Positions 5,981-13,817 of a DNA stretch of 59,252 bases are shown in pieces; position 1 is the stretch's first letter; each line of letters begins with the position of its first letter. Source of the stretch: Clostridiaceae bacterium AM27-36LB (GTDB lineage: Bacteria; Bacillota; Clostridia; Lachnospirales; Lachnospiraceae); the NCBI GenBank assembly GCA_003480725.1, contig QUJQ01000013.1:1-59252 (forward strand). The letters are read 5' to 3'. Under the pieces are notes generated by a model. It saw nothing but the letters and a program-made list of their open reading frames with translations, was not told the DNA's origin and did no database searches. Both the position numbers and the translations under genes were made by a program.

Positions 5981-7624
5981 TCATGCCCTGTCCGGCGGCG
6001 GTAGTTCCACCTGCCCGACAAAGTTAAAATACACATCAATTTTCTGTTTCCTGTCTGTCCTGCCGCCTGTGGCTTCATGGACTACCACCTTTTCTATAAA
6101 CTCATTCAGCATAGGGGTGGTAAGTTCCGTAAAATCTGTATATCGCCGCACAACGGCTATGAATTTATCGGCTTTTGTGTTGTCCTCATTAAAGCTGTCA
6201 ATCTGCTCCTGCAAGTCCTCAATCTCGGTTTCCAGTGCAGTCTGTTCCCTGTCATAGTCGGCTAACAGCCGTTCAAAATGCTTGTCGGGTATCTTGCCTG
6301 TGGCGTTGCCCTCATACAGCTTCTTGATTAGGGTATTCAGTTCTTCGTTGCGCTCGGTGGCTTCTGCAAGCCGCCGTTTCTGCTCCCTCTGCGTTTCTGC
6401 CATTTGGACGGTAGAGGTCTGCTGTACCTTGTCTATGAAAGCCTGTTCGTCCTGCCGCACATAGTCGCTGACCTCCCGTATTGCCGTTAAAATCAGTTCC
6501 CACAAAACGGAAGTCTTGATAAAGTGCATGGTACAATCCTTTGTACGCTGTCGGTAACTGCCGCATATATAAGCGTCGTCTGCGTCATACTTCTTTTTCT
6601 TGGTGGGGCTTGGCTGCCGGTGCGTCATTTTACTGCCGCAATCGGCGCAATACACAAGCCCTGTCAAGGGGTGGGGCGGTCTGTTATAACTTGGTTTTCT
6701 GACTGTTTTCCGTAGTTTCTGTGCTAAATGCCATGTTTCCTCGTCCACAATAGCAGGGTGGGTGTTCTTGAAAATCATCAGTTCGTCCGGCTCTGCCTTG
6801 CGCCGTTTCTTGGTCTTGTAGCTGACACTGATTGTCTTTCCCAGTACCGTATGCCCCATGTATTCCTGCTTTTCAAGGATATAGGAAACGGCGGTAGCAG
6901 ACCAGAGATAAGGATTTGTAAAGCCCTTGCTGTGGTCATTTTCGGGGCAATGGATTTTTGCGTAAGCTGACGGTATCAGCACCTTTTCAGCGGTTAGAAT
7001 GTCGGCTATGGCGGTAACGCCTTTCCCCTCGATTACCATTTGATAAATCCGGCGCACAACGGTGGCAGGTTCTTCGTCAATAATTAGTTTCTGTTTATCT
7101 TCGGGGCTTCTCAAATAGCCGTAGGGAACGCTTGGGGAAACACGCTTGCCGTCCTGCATACGGGATTTGAAAACTGCCTGTATCTTGCGGCTTGCGTCCC
7201 TTGCATACCACTCGTTCATAATGTTGAGGAACGGGGTAAAATCACTGTCCTGTTGGTTTGCGCTGTCTATGCCGTTGTTGATAGCGATAAACCGCACGCC
7301 CTTTTCTTTGAACATGACTTCGGTATAAAAACCGACTTTCAGATAATCACGCCCAAAGCGGCTCATGTCCTTTACAATAACTGCGCTCACATTTCCGGCT
7401 TCAACCTCTGCAATCATGGCTTGGAAGCCCTCACGCTCGAAAGTTGTTCCGCTTACTCCGTCATCTGTGAAGTGCCGGATAGGGGAATAGCCGTTTTTAT
7501 GAGCGTAGCTTTCAAGAAGCTGTTTCTGATTTTTGATACTGTTGCTCTCGCCTATGAGTTCATCATCTCGGCTTAAACGCTCATACAAGGCTGTGAATTT
7601 CATAGTCTGTGTTGCTGTCCTCAT
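5981..7624 (-). CDS. Large serine recombinase (TnpX/TndX-like) of the mobilizable element
   Basis: This 547-residue site-specific recombinase excises and integrates the element. The catalytic domain contains ALYERLSRDDE with the nucleophile near residue 18, and the conserved VKDMSRFGRDYLKVG. The 'recombinase' DNA-binding domain follows (RVSPSVPYGYL). Then come a zinc ribbon (CADCGSKM ... CGSYRQRTKDC), a coiled coil around residues 400-470, and a DUF4368-like C-terminus. ATG at 7622-7624 is chosen because GTGAGG lies 8 nt upstream. An in-frame GTG 9 nt earlier overlaps that signal. The gene sits at the element's right end, 54 nt from the junction, as expected for a recombinase next to its attachment site. 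Confidence 0.92.
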   Translation of the reverse strand: MRTATQTMKFTALYERLSRDDELIGESNSIKNQKQLLESYAHKNGYSPIRHFTDDGVSGTTFEREGFQAMIAEVEAGNVSAVIVKDMSRFGRDYLKVGFYTEVMFKEKGVRFIAINNGIDSANQQDSDFTPFLNIMNEWYARDASRKIQAVFKSRMQDGKRVSPSVPYGYLRSPEDKQKLIIDEEPATVVRRIYQMVIEGKGVTAIADILTAEKVLIPSAYAKIHCPENDHSKGFTNPYLWSATAVSYILEKQEYMGHTVLGKTISVSYKTKKRRKAEPDELMIFKNTHPAIVDEETWHLAQKLRKTVRKPSYNRPPHPLTGLVYCADCGSKMTHRQPSPTKKKKYDADDAYICGSYRQRTKDCTMHFIKTSVLWELILTAIREVSDYVRQDEQAFIDKVQQTSTVQMAETQREQKRRLAEATERNEELNTLIKKLYEGNATGKIPDKHFERLLADYDREQTALETEIEDLQEQIDSFNEDNTKADKFIAVVRRYTDFTELTTPMLNEFIEKVVVHEATGGRTDRKQKIDVYFNFVGQVELPPPDRA

Positions 7625-7664
7625 GCTCTGCACCTCACTTTCTGCGGCTTTATTTCTTCTGTCC

Positions 7665-8207
7665 TTAACAGATTAACCCTTTCGGGTCTGTGACCACATA
7701 GGAACTGTGCATCTGCATCAGATTCGGTTTGAGCCAGAAGCGGGTCTTACCGGAACCGGAGCCGCCAATCACCAGCACATTTTTGTTTCTGGCGGTCTTT
7801 GGGTCCTTGGGGCGGCTGTTCATTGTCAGGCTCTCCGTTTTCGTCAGAATCACATTGTTCTGGAATACCGGGTCGATGTAGGGTGCAATGTCCTCATGGG
7901 TTCCCCAACGGGCGGAACCGTATTCCATGCCGTGCCTGTACTTCTTGGCGTTCTTGCTTTTCAGGTACACAGCCAGCCGCAGGCCGCCGCCGCAGCACAG
8001 GCCCACCAGCAGATCCAGCGGGTGCAGGCTGGGCCACCAGCTGGCCAGCGCCACCGGCAGCGTGGAGAAGAACGAGAGCATTTTTGCCGAAGCGTCCGCA
8101 CCCACGGCCATCCGCCACGCTTCACCGAAGTTGGTGGAGAAAAGCCCCATCAGGATATACGGCAGATTCAGCAAAATGAGCTTTTTGATGTTCAGCTGCT
8201 TTTTCAT
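7665..8207 (-). pseudogene. virD4: virD4/TraG-like coupling protein, N-terminal part truncated by the mobilizable element
   Basis: The frame encodes 177 residues of VirD4 followed by three codons and a stop supplied by the inserted element. Visible parts are two N-terminal membrane helices (LILLNLPYILMGLF and LDLLVGLCCGGGLRLAVYL), the YGSARWGTHEDI segment typical of the family, and the Walker A motif GGSGSGKT at residues 148-155. The Walker B and remaining ATPase domain are separated by 7.5 kb. The remainder resumes at 131 and runs off the window. The start overlaps the pcfB stop by 4 nt, the normal ICE order. A full coupling protein is about 600 residues, so the present product cannot work. 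Confidence 0.88.
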
Positions 8208-8704
8208 CGTTCCAGCTCCTTCCGCTTGTTCCGGTCCACGACGGCGTGTTTTACCAGTTCTTTGAACTGGCTCAGCTTTGCCAGCACGGACGGGCGCTCG
8301 GATTTCTCCGCCTTCTTGACCTTTTTCCCGGTGTACTCGGTAAAAGCAGCGGTCAGGGCATCCGCGTCCCGACCCTTGAAAAAGATCAGGTACTTGGGTG
8401 GGGAGCTGCTGCGGTCCTTCTTCACCGCATAGTCCACGCCGTATTTCCGCGCGATCTTCTCAAACTCCTTGATGGAGGGGTCGGTGATCTCGATGTTGGA
8501 AACGCCCTGATTCTGGCCGATCAGCTGTTTCACCGTCTGCTTGCCGTGGGGAATCACGGGGGTATCCCGGCTTTTCTGCTTTTGCAGCTTCTTTTCCTTG
8601 CGGTGGGCAAGGTATTTGGTGATGGCGGCTTTCATCAACCGCCCGGTAAACTTTGTTCCGCTGACAACCAGCGTTAAAGTCCTGTTTTCCACTTCTTCCT
8701 GCAT
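8204..8704 (-). CDS. pcfB: PcfB family (DUF3801) conjugation protein
   Basis: This 166-residue protein belongs to the PcfB family found directly upstream of the VirD4-type coupling protein in Gram-positive conjugation operons. Recognisable pieces are LTLVVSGTKFTGRLMKAAI, KQTVKQLIGQNQGVSNIEI, and the RYL-type centre FEKIARKYGVDYAVKKDRS. It is thought to help deliver the relaxase complex to the coupling protein. The second of two close ATG codons (8702-8704) is used because AAAGGAGG is 8 nt away, while the first ATG is too close. Its stop overlaps virD4 by 4 nt. Confidence 0.82.
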   Translation of the reverse strand: MQEEVENRTLTLVVSGTKFTGRLMKAAITKYLAHRKEKKLQKQKSRDTPVIPHGKQTVKQLIGQNQGVSNIEITDPSIKEFEKIARKYGVDYAVKKDRSSSPPKYLIFFKGRDADALTAAFTEYTGKKVKKAEKSERPSVLAKLSQFKELVKHAVVDRNKRKELER

Positions 8705-8804
8705 TTTCATCGCCTCCTTTCCACAAAATGTGCAGGGGTGGTGCATTTATTTCTAAGGCGGGACCACCAGCCGCCGGAGAAGGTATTTCTTCATCGAACC
8801 GCCC

Positions 8805-9116
8805 TCAACGAATTTGCTCAGAACGGTCATAGAGCAAATCTCCATTTCTGACCTTTGCATGACTGAGAATCTTGATCTGTCCCTTTGCCTGACTGTCCAG
8901 AGCTTTTTCATAGCCCTTATCTGACAAAAACAGGCGGGTTCGTTCACCTTTCCAGCCCACCGGGGAGTCATGCGTCAGCACATCAAAAATAATCATGTGC
9001 CGGGTGTTCTCAGCAAATCGCTGGAGATCCATGTAGTCATGGCCGTGATAGTTCTGCGCTCCAGCTTTCTGGCGCATTTCTTCCATCAGCTGACCGATTG
9101 TTTTGCCTTCTGGCAT
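8805..9116 (-). CDS. Conserved ICE protein, unknown function
   Basis: This 103-residue protein begins PEGKTIGQLMEEMRQKAGAQ and continues with DLQRFAENTRHMIIFDVLTH, then WKGERTRLFLSDKGYEKAL. The segment RLFLSDKGYEKAL resembles MRLFLTEDGYQSAL in the protein at 11107-11379. The two may therefore share a small domain that occurs twice in this ICE. The start ATG has AAAGGAAGTGAG upstream. The longer frame upstream overlaps the antirepressor gene and is ignored. No catalytic motif or membrane segment is seen. The 100 nt between it and pcfB hold only a 13-codon frame of doubtful meaning. Confidence 0.65.
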   Translation of the reverse strand: MPEGKTIGQLMEEMRQKAGAQNYHGHDYMDLQRFAENTRHMIIFDVLTHDSPVGWKGERTRLFLSDKGYEKALDSQAKGQIKILSHAKVRNGDLLYDRSEQIR

Positions 9117-9139
9117 AAAACTCACTTCCTTTCCCACTC

Positions 9140-9907
9140 TCATACAACCATCAAAATCATGTCTCTCAGCTGAGCAAAGTAGAGTTTGCCTTGCGGGGTT
9201 ATCAGCGTATAGGAGCCGATATGCCCGTGATTGCAGTAGTCTTTGACACAAAACAGTCCTTCATTGGCTGGCTTTGCATAGGGCAGTACATTACCGGATG
9301 CGGTGCGGTACACAAAACGCTTTTCCAGAAGGAAACGGACAAACCGACGCTCCGGGACAAGCAACTCTTTGGCGATGGTGCGGAGGTTGGTACTGTGATT
9401 GAGGTCGATGAACAAATCATAAAAGGCTGCCTTACTCTCCAGCAGGGCATTTTCCTCTCGTAGCGACGCATTTTCTTCCCGCTCAGCAAGCAGCTCGGAG
9501 CAGAGCTTTATCAGAGCTTCCGGAGAAGTGGCTATCTCCCACAACTTCTCTTTTGTGAGATAGGCTCCGTGCTTGCGAATGGCAGGTAGAACTTCATCAA
9601 ACACCCATTGTTCAAACCGTTCCGCTGACGGCAGTTTACTATGGGCGATCAGACGATATAGATCACCTTCGGGGATAAAGAGCATTTCGACCATTTGTAC
9701 CGCGGGGCTTCCATCTGCCTTTTTCCCAGTCTGGACCCCTATGGAACATTTCGTTCCACCCCTGGTATGGTCGCGGACGGCTTTGCGTGGATTGGTATAT
9801 CCCAGCGCTGTTGCCACATCTGTACCGCAAAATAATACTTTGCCATTCTGTTCCAAAGTGCGAATGCTTCCGAACTCTGGACTATTGAAAATTTCAATCT
9901 GATTCAT
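9140..9907 (-). CDS. BRO-N / KilAC phage antirepressor-like protein
   Basis: This is a 255-residue two-domain protein. Residues 1-115 form a BRO-N domain (FNSPEFGSIRTLEQNGKVLF, CGTDVATALGYTNPRKAVRDH, LPSAERFEQWVFDEVLPAIRK HG). A short coiled coil (LLAEREENASLREENALLE) links to a C-terminal KilAC-type domain ending in YTLITPQGKLYFAQL. Such proteins act as antirepressors in phages, relieving repressor control at induction. In an ICE it may regulate the excision or transfer genes (inference). The stop precedes the next gene's ribosome binding site by about 15 nt, so it is in the same operon. Confidence 0.85.
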   Translation of the reverse strand: MNQIEIFNSPEFGSIRTLEQNGKVLFCGTDVATALGYTNPRKAVRDHTRGGTKCSIGVQTGKKADGSPAVQMVEMLFIPEGDLYRLIAHSKLPSAERFEQWVFDEVLPAIRKHGAYLTKEKLWEIATSPEALIKLCSELLAEREENASLREENALLESKAAFYDLFIDLNHSTNLRTIAKELLVPERRFVRFLLEKRFVYRTASGNVLPYAKPANEGLFCVKDYCNHGHIGSYTLITPQGKLYFAQLRDMILMVV

Positions 9908-9943
9908 GCTGTGCCTCCTTTGGTGTAATACAAAAGCGGCTGA

Positions 9944-10822
9944 TTACCAGCCGCCTGCGTGCATATCGTGATTTACCAGTGAAGTGTAGTGGTTATTCAT
10001 GGTGGTAGGAGCGTTGAACAGCACTGCAAGCAGGTACTGCTTGATGTTGTGTACCTGGGTGGTGTTCTTTTGCAGACAGTCCATGACAAACTCGATGTGA
10101 GAGCTGTCCAGCTTCAAAAAGCGGGAGCGTACAATTTCATGAGGAAAGTCCGCACCAGAGATCCGGGTGGTCTTTCGTTTGGCACAGACCGTTTCTACCA
10201 ACAGCTCTACGATCTCATTCAGGTCATCCAGGTAGAGAGGATAACGCTGCTTCAGACAATCATACTCGATATTCTCCAAAATCAATTCCCGATAATTTTC
10301 TATCTCTGTGACAGACATCGCATCCCTTCCTTTCCGTTCCGGCGGTATTACCGCCGCTGTTTCCCGGAAGGGAATGGAATCGGTATTTGATCCATGAGTA
10401 TTTTGTTTTTGGGTATTTGATTTCTTAGTATTTAATTGTGTTGGATTTTCCGGTAACGGATTTACCGCTGACGGGTTTACCGTTATCGGGTTTTCCGACA
10501 ACGGCTTATCCAACATCGGTTCTCCCTCGATGGGACGCTCAAAAATGGTATACTCATTGGCTGCGAATTTACCAGAAGCATCAGTTGTCTGTCTGCGCCG
10601 AATGTATCCGGCTGTTTCAAGCTCATTGACAGCAGAGCGGATTGCATCTTTGCTTTCTCGATTGATATAGCTGAGTCCTGACAGCGTATAATCCCAGTCA
10701 TCAGGCAGAGATAACATTTGCGACAAGAGACCCTTTGCCTTCAAAGAAAGTCGTTTGTCTTTTAGATGAAAATTGCTCATAACCGTGTAATCGCCAGTGC
10801 GTTCTACACGAAAAACAGCCAT
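9944..10822 (-). CDS. DUF6017-type replication protein of the ICE
   Basis: This is a 292-residue protein. The N-terminal winged helix (MSNFHLKDKRLSLKAKGLLS, ETAGYIRRRQTTDASGKF) resembles DnaD-like/RepA initiators. A low-complexity Asn/Pro-rich linker (residues ~113-150, repeated NP and NT steps) follows. The C-terminal DUF6017 domain includes ENIEYDCLKQRYPLYLDDLN, ELLVETVCAKRK, VRSRFLKLDSSHIEFVMDCL and NIKQYLLAVLFNAPTTMNNHY. The second domain is the same as that of the 14268 RepA. It probably initiates autonomous replication of the excised ICE. A terminator-like hairpin lies just upstream at 10858-10884. Confidence 0.8.
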   Translation of the reverse strand: MAVFRVERTGDYTVMSNFHLKDKRLSLKAKGLLSQMLSLPDDWDYTLSGLSYINRESKDAIRSAVNELETAGYIRRRQTTDASGKFAANEYTIFERPIEGEPMLDKPLSENPITVNPSAVNPLPENPTQLNTKKSNTQKQNTHGSNTDSIPFRETAAVIPPERKGRDAMSVTEIENYRELILENIEYDCLKQRYPLYLDDLNEIVELLVETVCAKRKTTRISGADFPHEIVRSRFLKLDSSHIEFVMDCLQKNTTQVHNIKQYLLAVLFNAPTTMNNHYTSLVNHDMHAGGW

Positions 10823-10857
10823 TTACTTCACTCCTTTCATTTCTCAGGTATGAAAAA

Positions 10858-10884
10858 AGCCGCAATTCATAAAAGAATTGTGGC
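10858..10884 (-). terminator. Terminator-like hairpin in front of the ICE replication gene
   Basis: GCCGCAATTC and GAATTGTGGC pair across ATAAAA and are followed on the minus strand by TTTTTTCATACC. The rep gene's AAAGGAGTG lies about 20 nt downstream. Confidence 0.6.
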
Positions 10885-10889
10885 AGCGG

Positions 10890-11078
10890 TTAGGGTCTGT
10901 CTGTATCTTTTTTCTTGCGTCGGTAGGGGCGTTTTGGCATTGGTGGTTTATCAAACAGATCCCTTTCCTGAGAAAATGGTAAGGTTTGAAAAACACGGTC
11001 AATCTCGGTGGATTCCATATCACGCTGTGAGCGGCAATCTTCTTGAATAGCTTCTCGGATTTCTCTTACAGTACACAT
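10890..11078 (-). CDS. Small basic ICE protein, unknown
   Basis: This is a 62-residue protein (MCTVREIREAIQEDCRSQRD, then PMPKRPYRRKKKDTD) with an acidic N-terminal helix and a strongly basic tail that could touch nucleic acid. The second of two ATGs (11076-11078) fits the AAAGG spacing best. It lies between a 90-aa gene and the replication gene in the rep/par operon. No family is recognised. The size and position suggest a small regulator or partition accessory. Confidence 0.55.
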   Translation of the reverse strand: MCTVREIREAIQEDCRSQRDMESTEIDRVFQTLPFSQERDLFDKPPMPKRPYRRKKKDTDRP

Positions 11079-11106
11079 ATTCATTCCTTTCCTTTCGTTG
11101 TATCGG

Positions 11107-11379
11107 TTATGAACGACGGTGTTTTTTAGGCTTGAAGTCGAGGATATGCCCCTCAATAACATGGGCATATCTCTTAATTTTGATTTCTCGACGCTGCTGG
11201 CTTTGCAGAGCTGACTGATACCCGTCCTCTGTGAGAAAAAGCCTCATTTCGTCACCAGGTTCTCCATAAGCAGTAGGGCGCAAGACAGTAAACTCAATCA
11301 TCCAGAAAGTGCTGTCCCAAAATCGCTCCACTGCAAGAATGTTGTGGCCTTTCAGTTCCCTTGCTGCAATATCTTTCAT
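11107..11379 (-). CDS. Conserved ICE protein, unknown (shares a segment with 8805-9116)
   Basis: This 90-residue protein starts MKDIAARELKGHNILAVERF, with GGGAGAG as ribosome binding site, 12 nt after the parB stop. It contains FWMIEFTVLRPTAYGEPGDE and MRLFLTEDGYQSALQSQQRR, then a basic end KPKKHRR. The RLFLxxxGYxxAL part is shared with the protein at 8805-9116. No enzyme motif is seen. It always appears to travel in the parA-parB-rep operon here, so a DNA maintenance role is plausible but unproven. Confidence 0.6.
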   Translation of the reverse strand: MKDIAARELKGHNILAVERFWDSTFWMIEFTVLRPTAYGEPGDEMRLFLTEDGYQSALQSQQRREIKIKRYAHVIEGHILDFKPKKHRRS

Positions 11380-11390
11380 AGGCTCTCCCT

Positions 11391-12320
11391 TCATCGTTCC
11401 TGATCTCGTTGGCGTTTTTTCTGCCATTGTTCCAGCAGTTTAATAATGGTTTCCTGCATTTTGGCCGGTGTATAGCTTTTGGGGAAATACTTTCGCAAGG
11501 TATCGCTGCTCAAGGTCACTTTATCCAGATCACCCTTTTTTTCCTCTGACATGATGGCAAGCATCACATCTTCTGACAATTTCCCTTCCTGGCTGAACTT
11601 TTTCATTCGCTGAGCCTGAGAGAGAGAAGGGGTAGCCTGCTCATAGTCCATTGTTTCCACCAGCATTTGCTGTTCGTCCGGTTTCAAAAAAGAGAGTTCA
11701 TAGGCTGGGTTAAATGCGATTTTCTTTTCATCCACCATATCCAAAAGCTCTGGAATCAGTTCAGTCAAACGAACATATCGCATTACCTGGACACCGCTTC
11801 GTTCACCGGCTTCTTTTGCCACCTGGTCTCTGGCGCTCAACTTCTGTTCAACTTGAACAGAAGTCAGGTCTGTTCTTGCTCCTTGATGTTTAATGGCTTC
11901 CAGCTTCATTTTGTAGGCAAAAGCCCTTTCACTGGGGAGCAGATTTTCTCGCTGCAAATTGCTGTCAACCATAATAATTGTGGCAGCATCGTCATCCAAG
12001 TCGCGCACAATGACAGGCATGGTTTCTTTTCCGGCCAATTCGCTGGCTCTGCGGCGTCTGTGACCGGCTACCAGCTCATAACCGCCATCAGGCAGTGGTC
12101 TGGCAATCGCAGGAACCAACACACCATACTTTTTGATGCTGTCTGCGGTTTCTATCATTGCATCATCATCCTTGACCTTGAAGGGGTGATCCTTGAACGG
12201 ATGCAGTTCAGATAGGGGAATTTCCTGAATTTTTTCCAGTTGCTCGTCTTGCCGACTTTCTTCTGTAGAAAACAGGTCATCTACTGAGGCCAGCTCTATT
12301 TTTTTCGCGCTGCTTTTCAA
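11391..12320 (-). CDS. parB: ParB/RepB/Spo0J-type partition protein
   Basis: This 309-residue protein has an intact ParB N-terminal CTPase domain: EIPLSELHPFKDHPFKVKDD, the C-motif region ELVAGHRRRRASELAG, then NLQRENLLPSERAFAYKMKL and the helix-turn-helix region around VAKEAGERSGVQVMRYVRL. It binds parS-like sites and works with ParA to segregate the excised ICE. The coding start lies 44 nt inside the parA end, in another frame, indicating coupling. The homologous parB at 15982 is broken, so this is the only intact copy in the window. Confidence 0.9.
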   Translation of the reverse strand: MKSSAKKIELASVDDLFSTEESRQDEQLEKIQEIPLSELHPFKDHPFKVKDDDAMIETADSIKKYGVLVPAIARPLPDGGYELVAGHRRRRASELAGKETMPVIVRDLDDDAATIIMVDSNLQRENLLPSERAFAYKMKLEAIKHQGARTDLTSVQVEQKLSARDQVAKEAGERSGVQVMRYVRLTELIPELLDMVDEKKIAFNPAYELSFLKPDEQQMLVETMDYEQATPSLSQAQRMKKFSQEGKLSEDVMLAIMSEEKKGDLDKVTLSSDTLRKYFPKSYTPAKMQETIIKLLEQWQKKRQRDQER

Positions 12321-13098
12321 GTTTCAATACCTCCTTCGTCAGATTTTTGTAGCCCTCAGCCACTTTGCCATTAGGATCATGGGCATAAATGCTTTTTCCT
12401 TCAGCACTGATTTCTTTAGCCCTGACAGAATGAGGAATTTCTGATGTAAACACCTTGATCTTACTGCCATAGGTTTCGCGCAGAAGAGCGGAGATTTCTT
12501 TGGCAAAATTGGTTCGGCTGTCTACCATCGTCAGCAGAATCCCATCAATTTGCAGCTTGGGATTGATTTGTCTGCGAACCTTATTGATAGTTTGCAAAAG
12601 CTGCTCCAAACCTTTAGCTGGAAGATACTCTGCCTGGACGGGGATTATAACCCTATTAGCGGCAGCCAGTGCATTGACCGTAAGCATACCCAGGGAGGGC
12701 TGGCAATCAATAAGGATATGGGAGTATTGCCCCTTCAGCGTGTCCAGATATTGTCGCAGAATGGTTTCTCGGCTCATAGCGTTTACCAGAGATACCTCCA
12801 TACCAGATAGCTGGATGTCCGCAGGCATCAGGTCTACGCCCTCAGGGTGGTGCAGGATACCCTCGCCGGGACGAATTGGTTCATCCATCAAAATACGGCC
12901 CATAGCGTCTGACAGTGTAAAGGGCAGCTTATCAGGCTGAGGATTGCCCAAGCTGATGGTCAGGCTTCCCTGTGGGTCTCCGTCAATCAGAAGGACTTTC
13001 TTCCCGGACTGCGCCAGACCAATTCCAAGATTGGCACAAGTGGTTGTTTTGCCGACACCACCTTTTTGGTTGGCTATGGCAATAATCTGTGTATTCAT
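12277..13098 (-). CDS. parA: ParA family partition ATPase
   Basis: This is a 273-residue Walker-type ATPase. The deviant Walker A NQKGGVGKTTTCANL (with signature lysine) is at residues 9-23. Walker B-like HILIDCQPSLGMLTVNALA follows, then TMVDSRTNFAKEI. It drives partition of the excised element with ParB. The ATG at 13096-13098 is preceded by AGGTGAAATC. A hairpin with a U-run stands at 13139-13180. It is the first gene of the left ICE's leftward operon and is strongly similar to the divergent copy at 15204, which has lost part of its Walker A. Confidence 0.92.
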   Translation of the reverse strand: MNTQIIAIANQKGGVGKTTTCANLGIGLAQSGKKVLLIDGDPQGSLTISLGNPQPDKLPFTLSDAMGRILMDEPIRPGEGILHHPEGVDLMPADIQLSGMEVSLVNAMSRETILRQYLDTLKGQYSHILIDCQPSLGMLTVNALAAANRVIIPVQAEYLPAKGLEQLLQTINKVRRQINPKLQIDGILLTMVDSRTNFAKEISALLRETYGSKIKVFTSEIPHSVRAKEISAEGKSIYAHDPNGKVAEGYKNLTKEVLKLEKQREKNRAGLSR

Positions 13099-13138
13099 GA
13101 TTTCACCTCATTTCTTTCTAAGTTTAGATATGAAAAAA

Positions 13139-13180
13139 AGTGCCTGCTTTACCTTTCCTGAGAAAGATAAAACAGGCACT
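13139..13180 (-). terminator. Terminator-like hairpin in the parA leader
   Basis: AGTGCCTG and CAGGCACT, extended by imperfect inner pairs, are followed on the minus strand by TTTTTTTCATATC. parA starts about 40 nt later. It is a strong candidate for an attenuator governing the whole rep/par operon. Confidence 0.6.
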
Positions 13181-13453
13181 TTCACTGGCTCAATACCTCT
13201 TGTAATGAACCTCTATGTATGGTAAACTATGTCCACGATACCATGAATATAATTAAGTCTCGACGGGAATTGAACTTTTGGCTAACGCCAAATTTCGCGC
13301 CTTTGCAAACAGAGTGCAAACAATAGGGGGCTAAAATCCTTTGTTTTTGCTTGATTTTGCTTGTACAAGGTTTATAGAGAACATGGAGAAAAGCCTTGAT
13401 ATAACTGCATTTTCTTTATCCCTGTTGATAGGGAATATATGCACTGGGTCCAT
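13181..13453. other. Intergenic gap between the left ICE and the first tRNA-Arg fragment
   Basis: No gene is seen in this ~270-nt stretch. It includes a small palindrome TTTGGCTAACGCCAAA and the sequence GGGTCCATCTCCTAAG at its right end. That end resembles GGGTCTACTCCTAAG at the right end of the next element (28907-28920). This suggests the end is a leftover right arm of a related integrative element. Confidence 0.4.
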
Positions 13454-13498
13454 CTCCTAAGCGTGGGGTCGGAGGTTCAAATCCTCTTATGGACGCCA
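13454..13498 (+). other. Attachment-site remnant: 3' half of tRNA-Arg(CCU)
   Basis: The anticodon-loop sequence CTCCTAA is followed by a 3' anticodon strand, variable loop, T arm (GGAGG-TTCAAAT-CCTCT), acceptor strand TATGGAC, discriminator G and CCA. The 5' half of a tRNA is missing, so this is not a functional gene. It is the signature left by a tyrosine integrase that crosses over in the anticodon loop. It marks the left end of the decayed element that runs to 28.9 kb. Confidence 0.7.
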
Positions 13499-13507
13499 GT
13501 GAACAAC

Positions 13508-13545
13508 GCCGAAAGCCTTTGTTTTCAAGGGTTTTCGGCTTTTCT
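13508..13545 (+). terminator. Hairpin terminator behind the tRNA-Arg fragment
   Basis: GCCGAAA and TTTCGGC arms, with AGCC/GGGT inner pairs, are followed by TTTTCTT. This is the natural terminator of the tRNA gene whose 3' half was carried here. Confidence 0.6.
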
Positions 13546-13689
13546 TATATGAAAAGGCACGAAAAAGTTCTTTCACTGTATGAGATAAAATTCTACTCCA
13601 AAATTTGATTTTTGACAACCCCTCCAGAATCGAACGGTTGTTATAAGACAAAATCGCCAGCTAATTTTTAGCAGAAAAAAGGGCGTTCT

Positions 13690-13750
13690 TGCTAATGAAA
13701 ATGCCTCTCCTGCTAATCAGACCAAAAATCGTGCTAAAAAACCTGCTAAT
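13690..13750. repeat. TGCTAAT repeats upstream of the second rep module
   Basis: TGCTAA occurs at 13690, 13711, 13732 and 13744, the first three spaced 21 bp apart, with a further GCTAAT at 13660. The cluster lies in the non-coding leader of a rep/parA/parB operon, where iterons or parS-like sites are expected. The copies are short and variable beyond seven bases, so chance is not excluded. The rest of 13546-13910 holds no gene; the long open frame there lacks a ribosome binding site until 13911. Confidence 0.4.
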
Positions 13751-13817
13751 CAAAAAAGGCGGATGTTTTGAGTACCATGCTGTTATAGCAGATAAAATTG
13801 AATATCGTTATATACAT

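Larger units (their letters stand above)
130..7679 (-). mobile_element. Integrative and mobilizable element (serine recombinase, MobA/MobL, oriT) inserted in virD4
   Basis: This is a complete ~7.55-kb element lying entirely within a virD4 gene. Both junctions carry the sequence CCGAAAGGG on the minus strand. Removing 7548 bp between GG at 7678-7679 and GG at 130-131 gives CCGAAAGGAACC, which reads in frame as P-K-G-T. Gene order in the transcribed direction is: large serine recombinase, small protein, 47-aa ORF, short RepA, iteron-like repeats, DUF2089, two membrane proteins, sigma factor, HTH protein, DUF3847, oriT, MobA/MobL relaxase, GNAT, TnpW. This is the layout of Tn4451-like mobilizable transposons. 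It has no coupling protein or channel genes, so it would depend on a helper ICE. Its insertion has disabled the virD4 of its present host element. Confidence 0.88.

Noticed and set aside
8753..8811. 13-codon frame MKKYLLRRLVVPP between the 8805 gene and pcfB.
   Set aside because: It is too short and has no family. It may be a leader peptide, but nothing in the sequence proves it.
13255..13290. T-arm-like motif GTTCAATTCCCGTCG on the minus strand, possibly the left ICE's own attachment site.
   Set aside because: No complementary T-stem or acceptor strand is present around it, and no second copy was found in the window. It is too little for an att call.
13446..13498. A tRNA-Arg with its D arm and 5' anticodon strand deleted, because GTCCAT directly before CTCCTAAG could pair with ATGGAC of the acceptor strand.
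   Set aside because: The same left flank (GGGTCTA) stands before CTCCTAAG at 28907, where the acceptor strand is different. The flank is therefore more likely an element arm than a 5' tRNA remnant.
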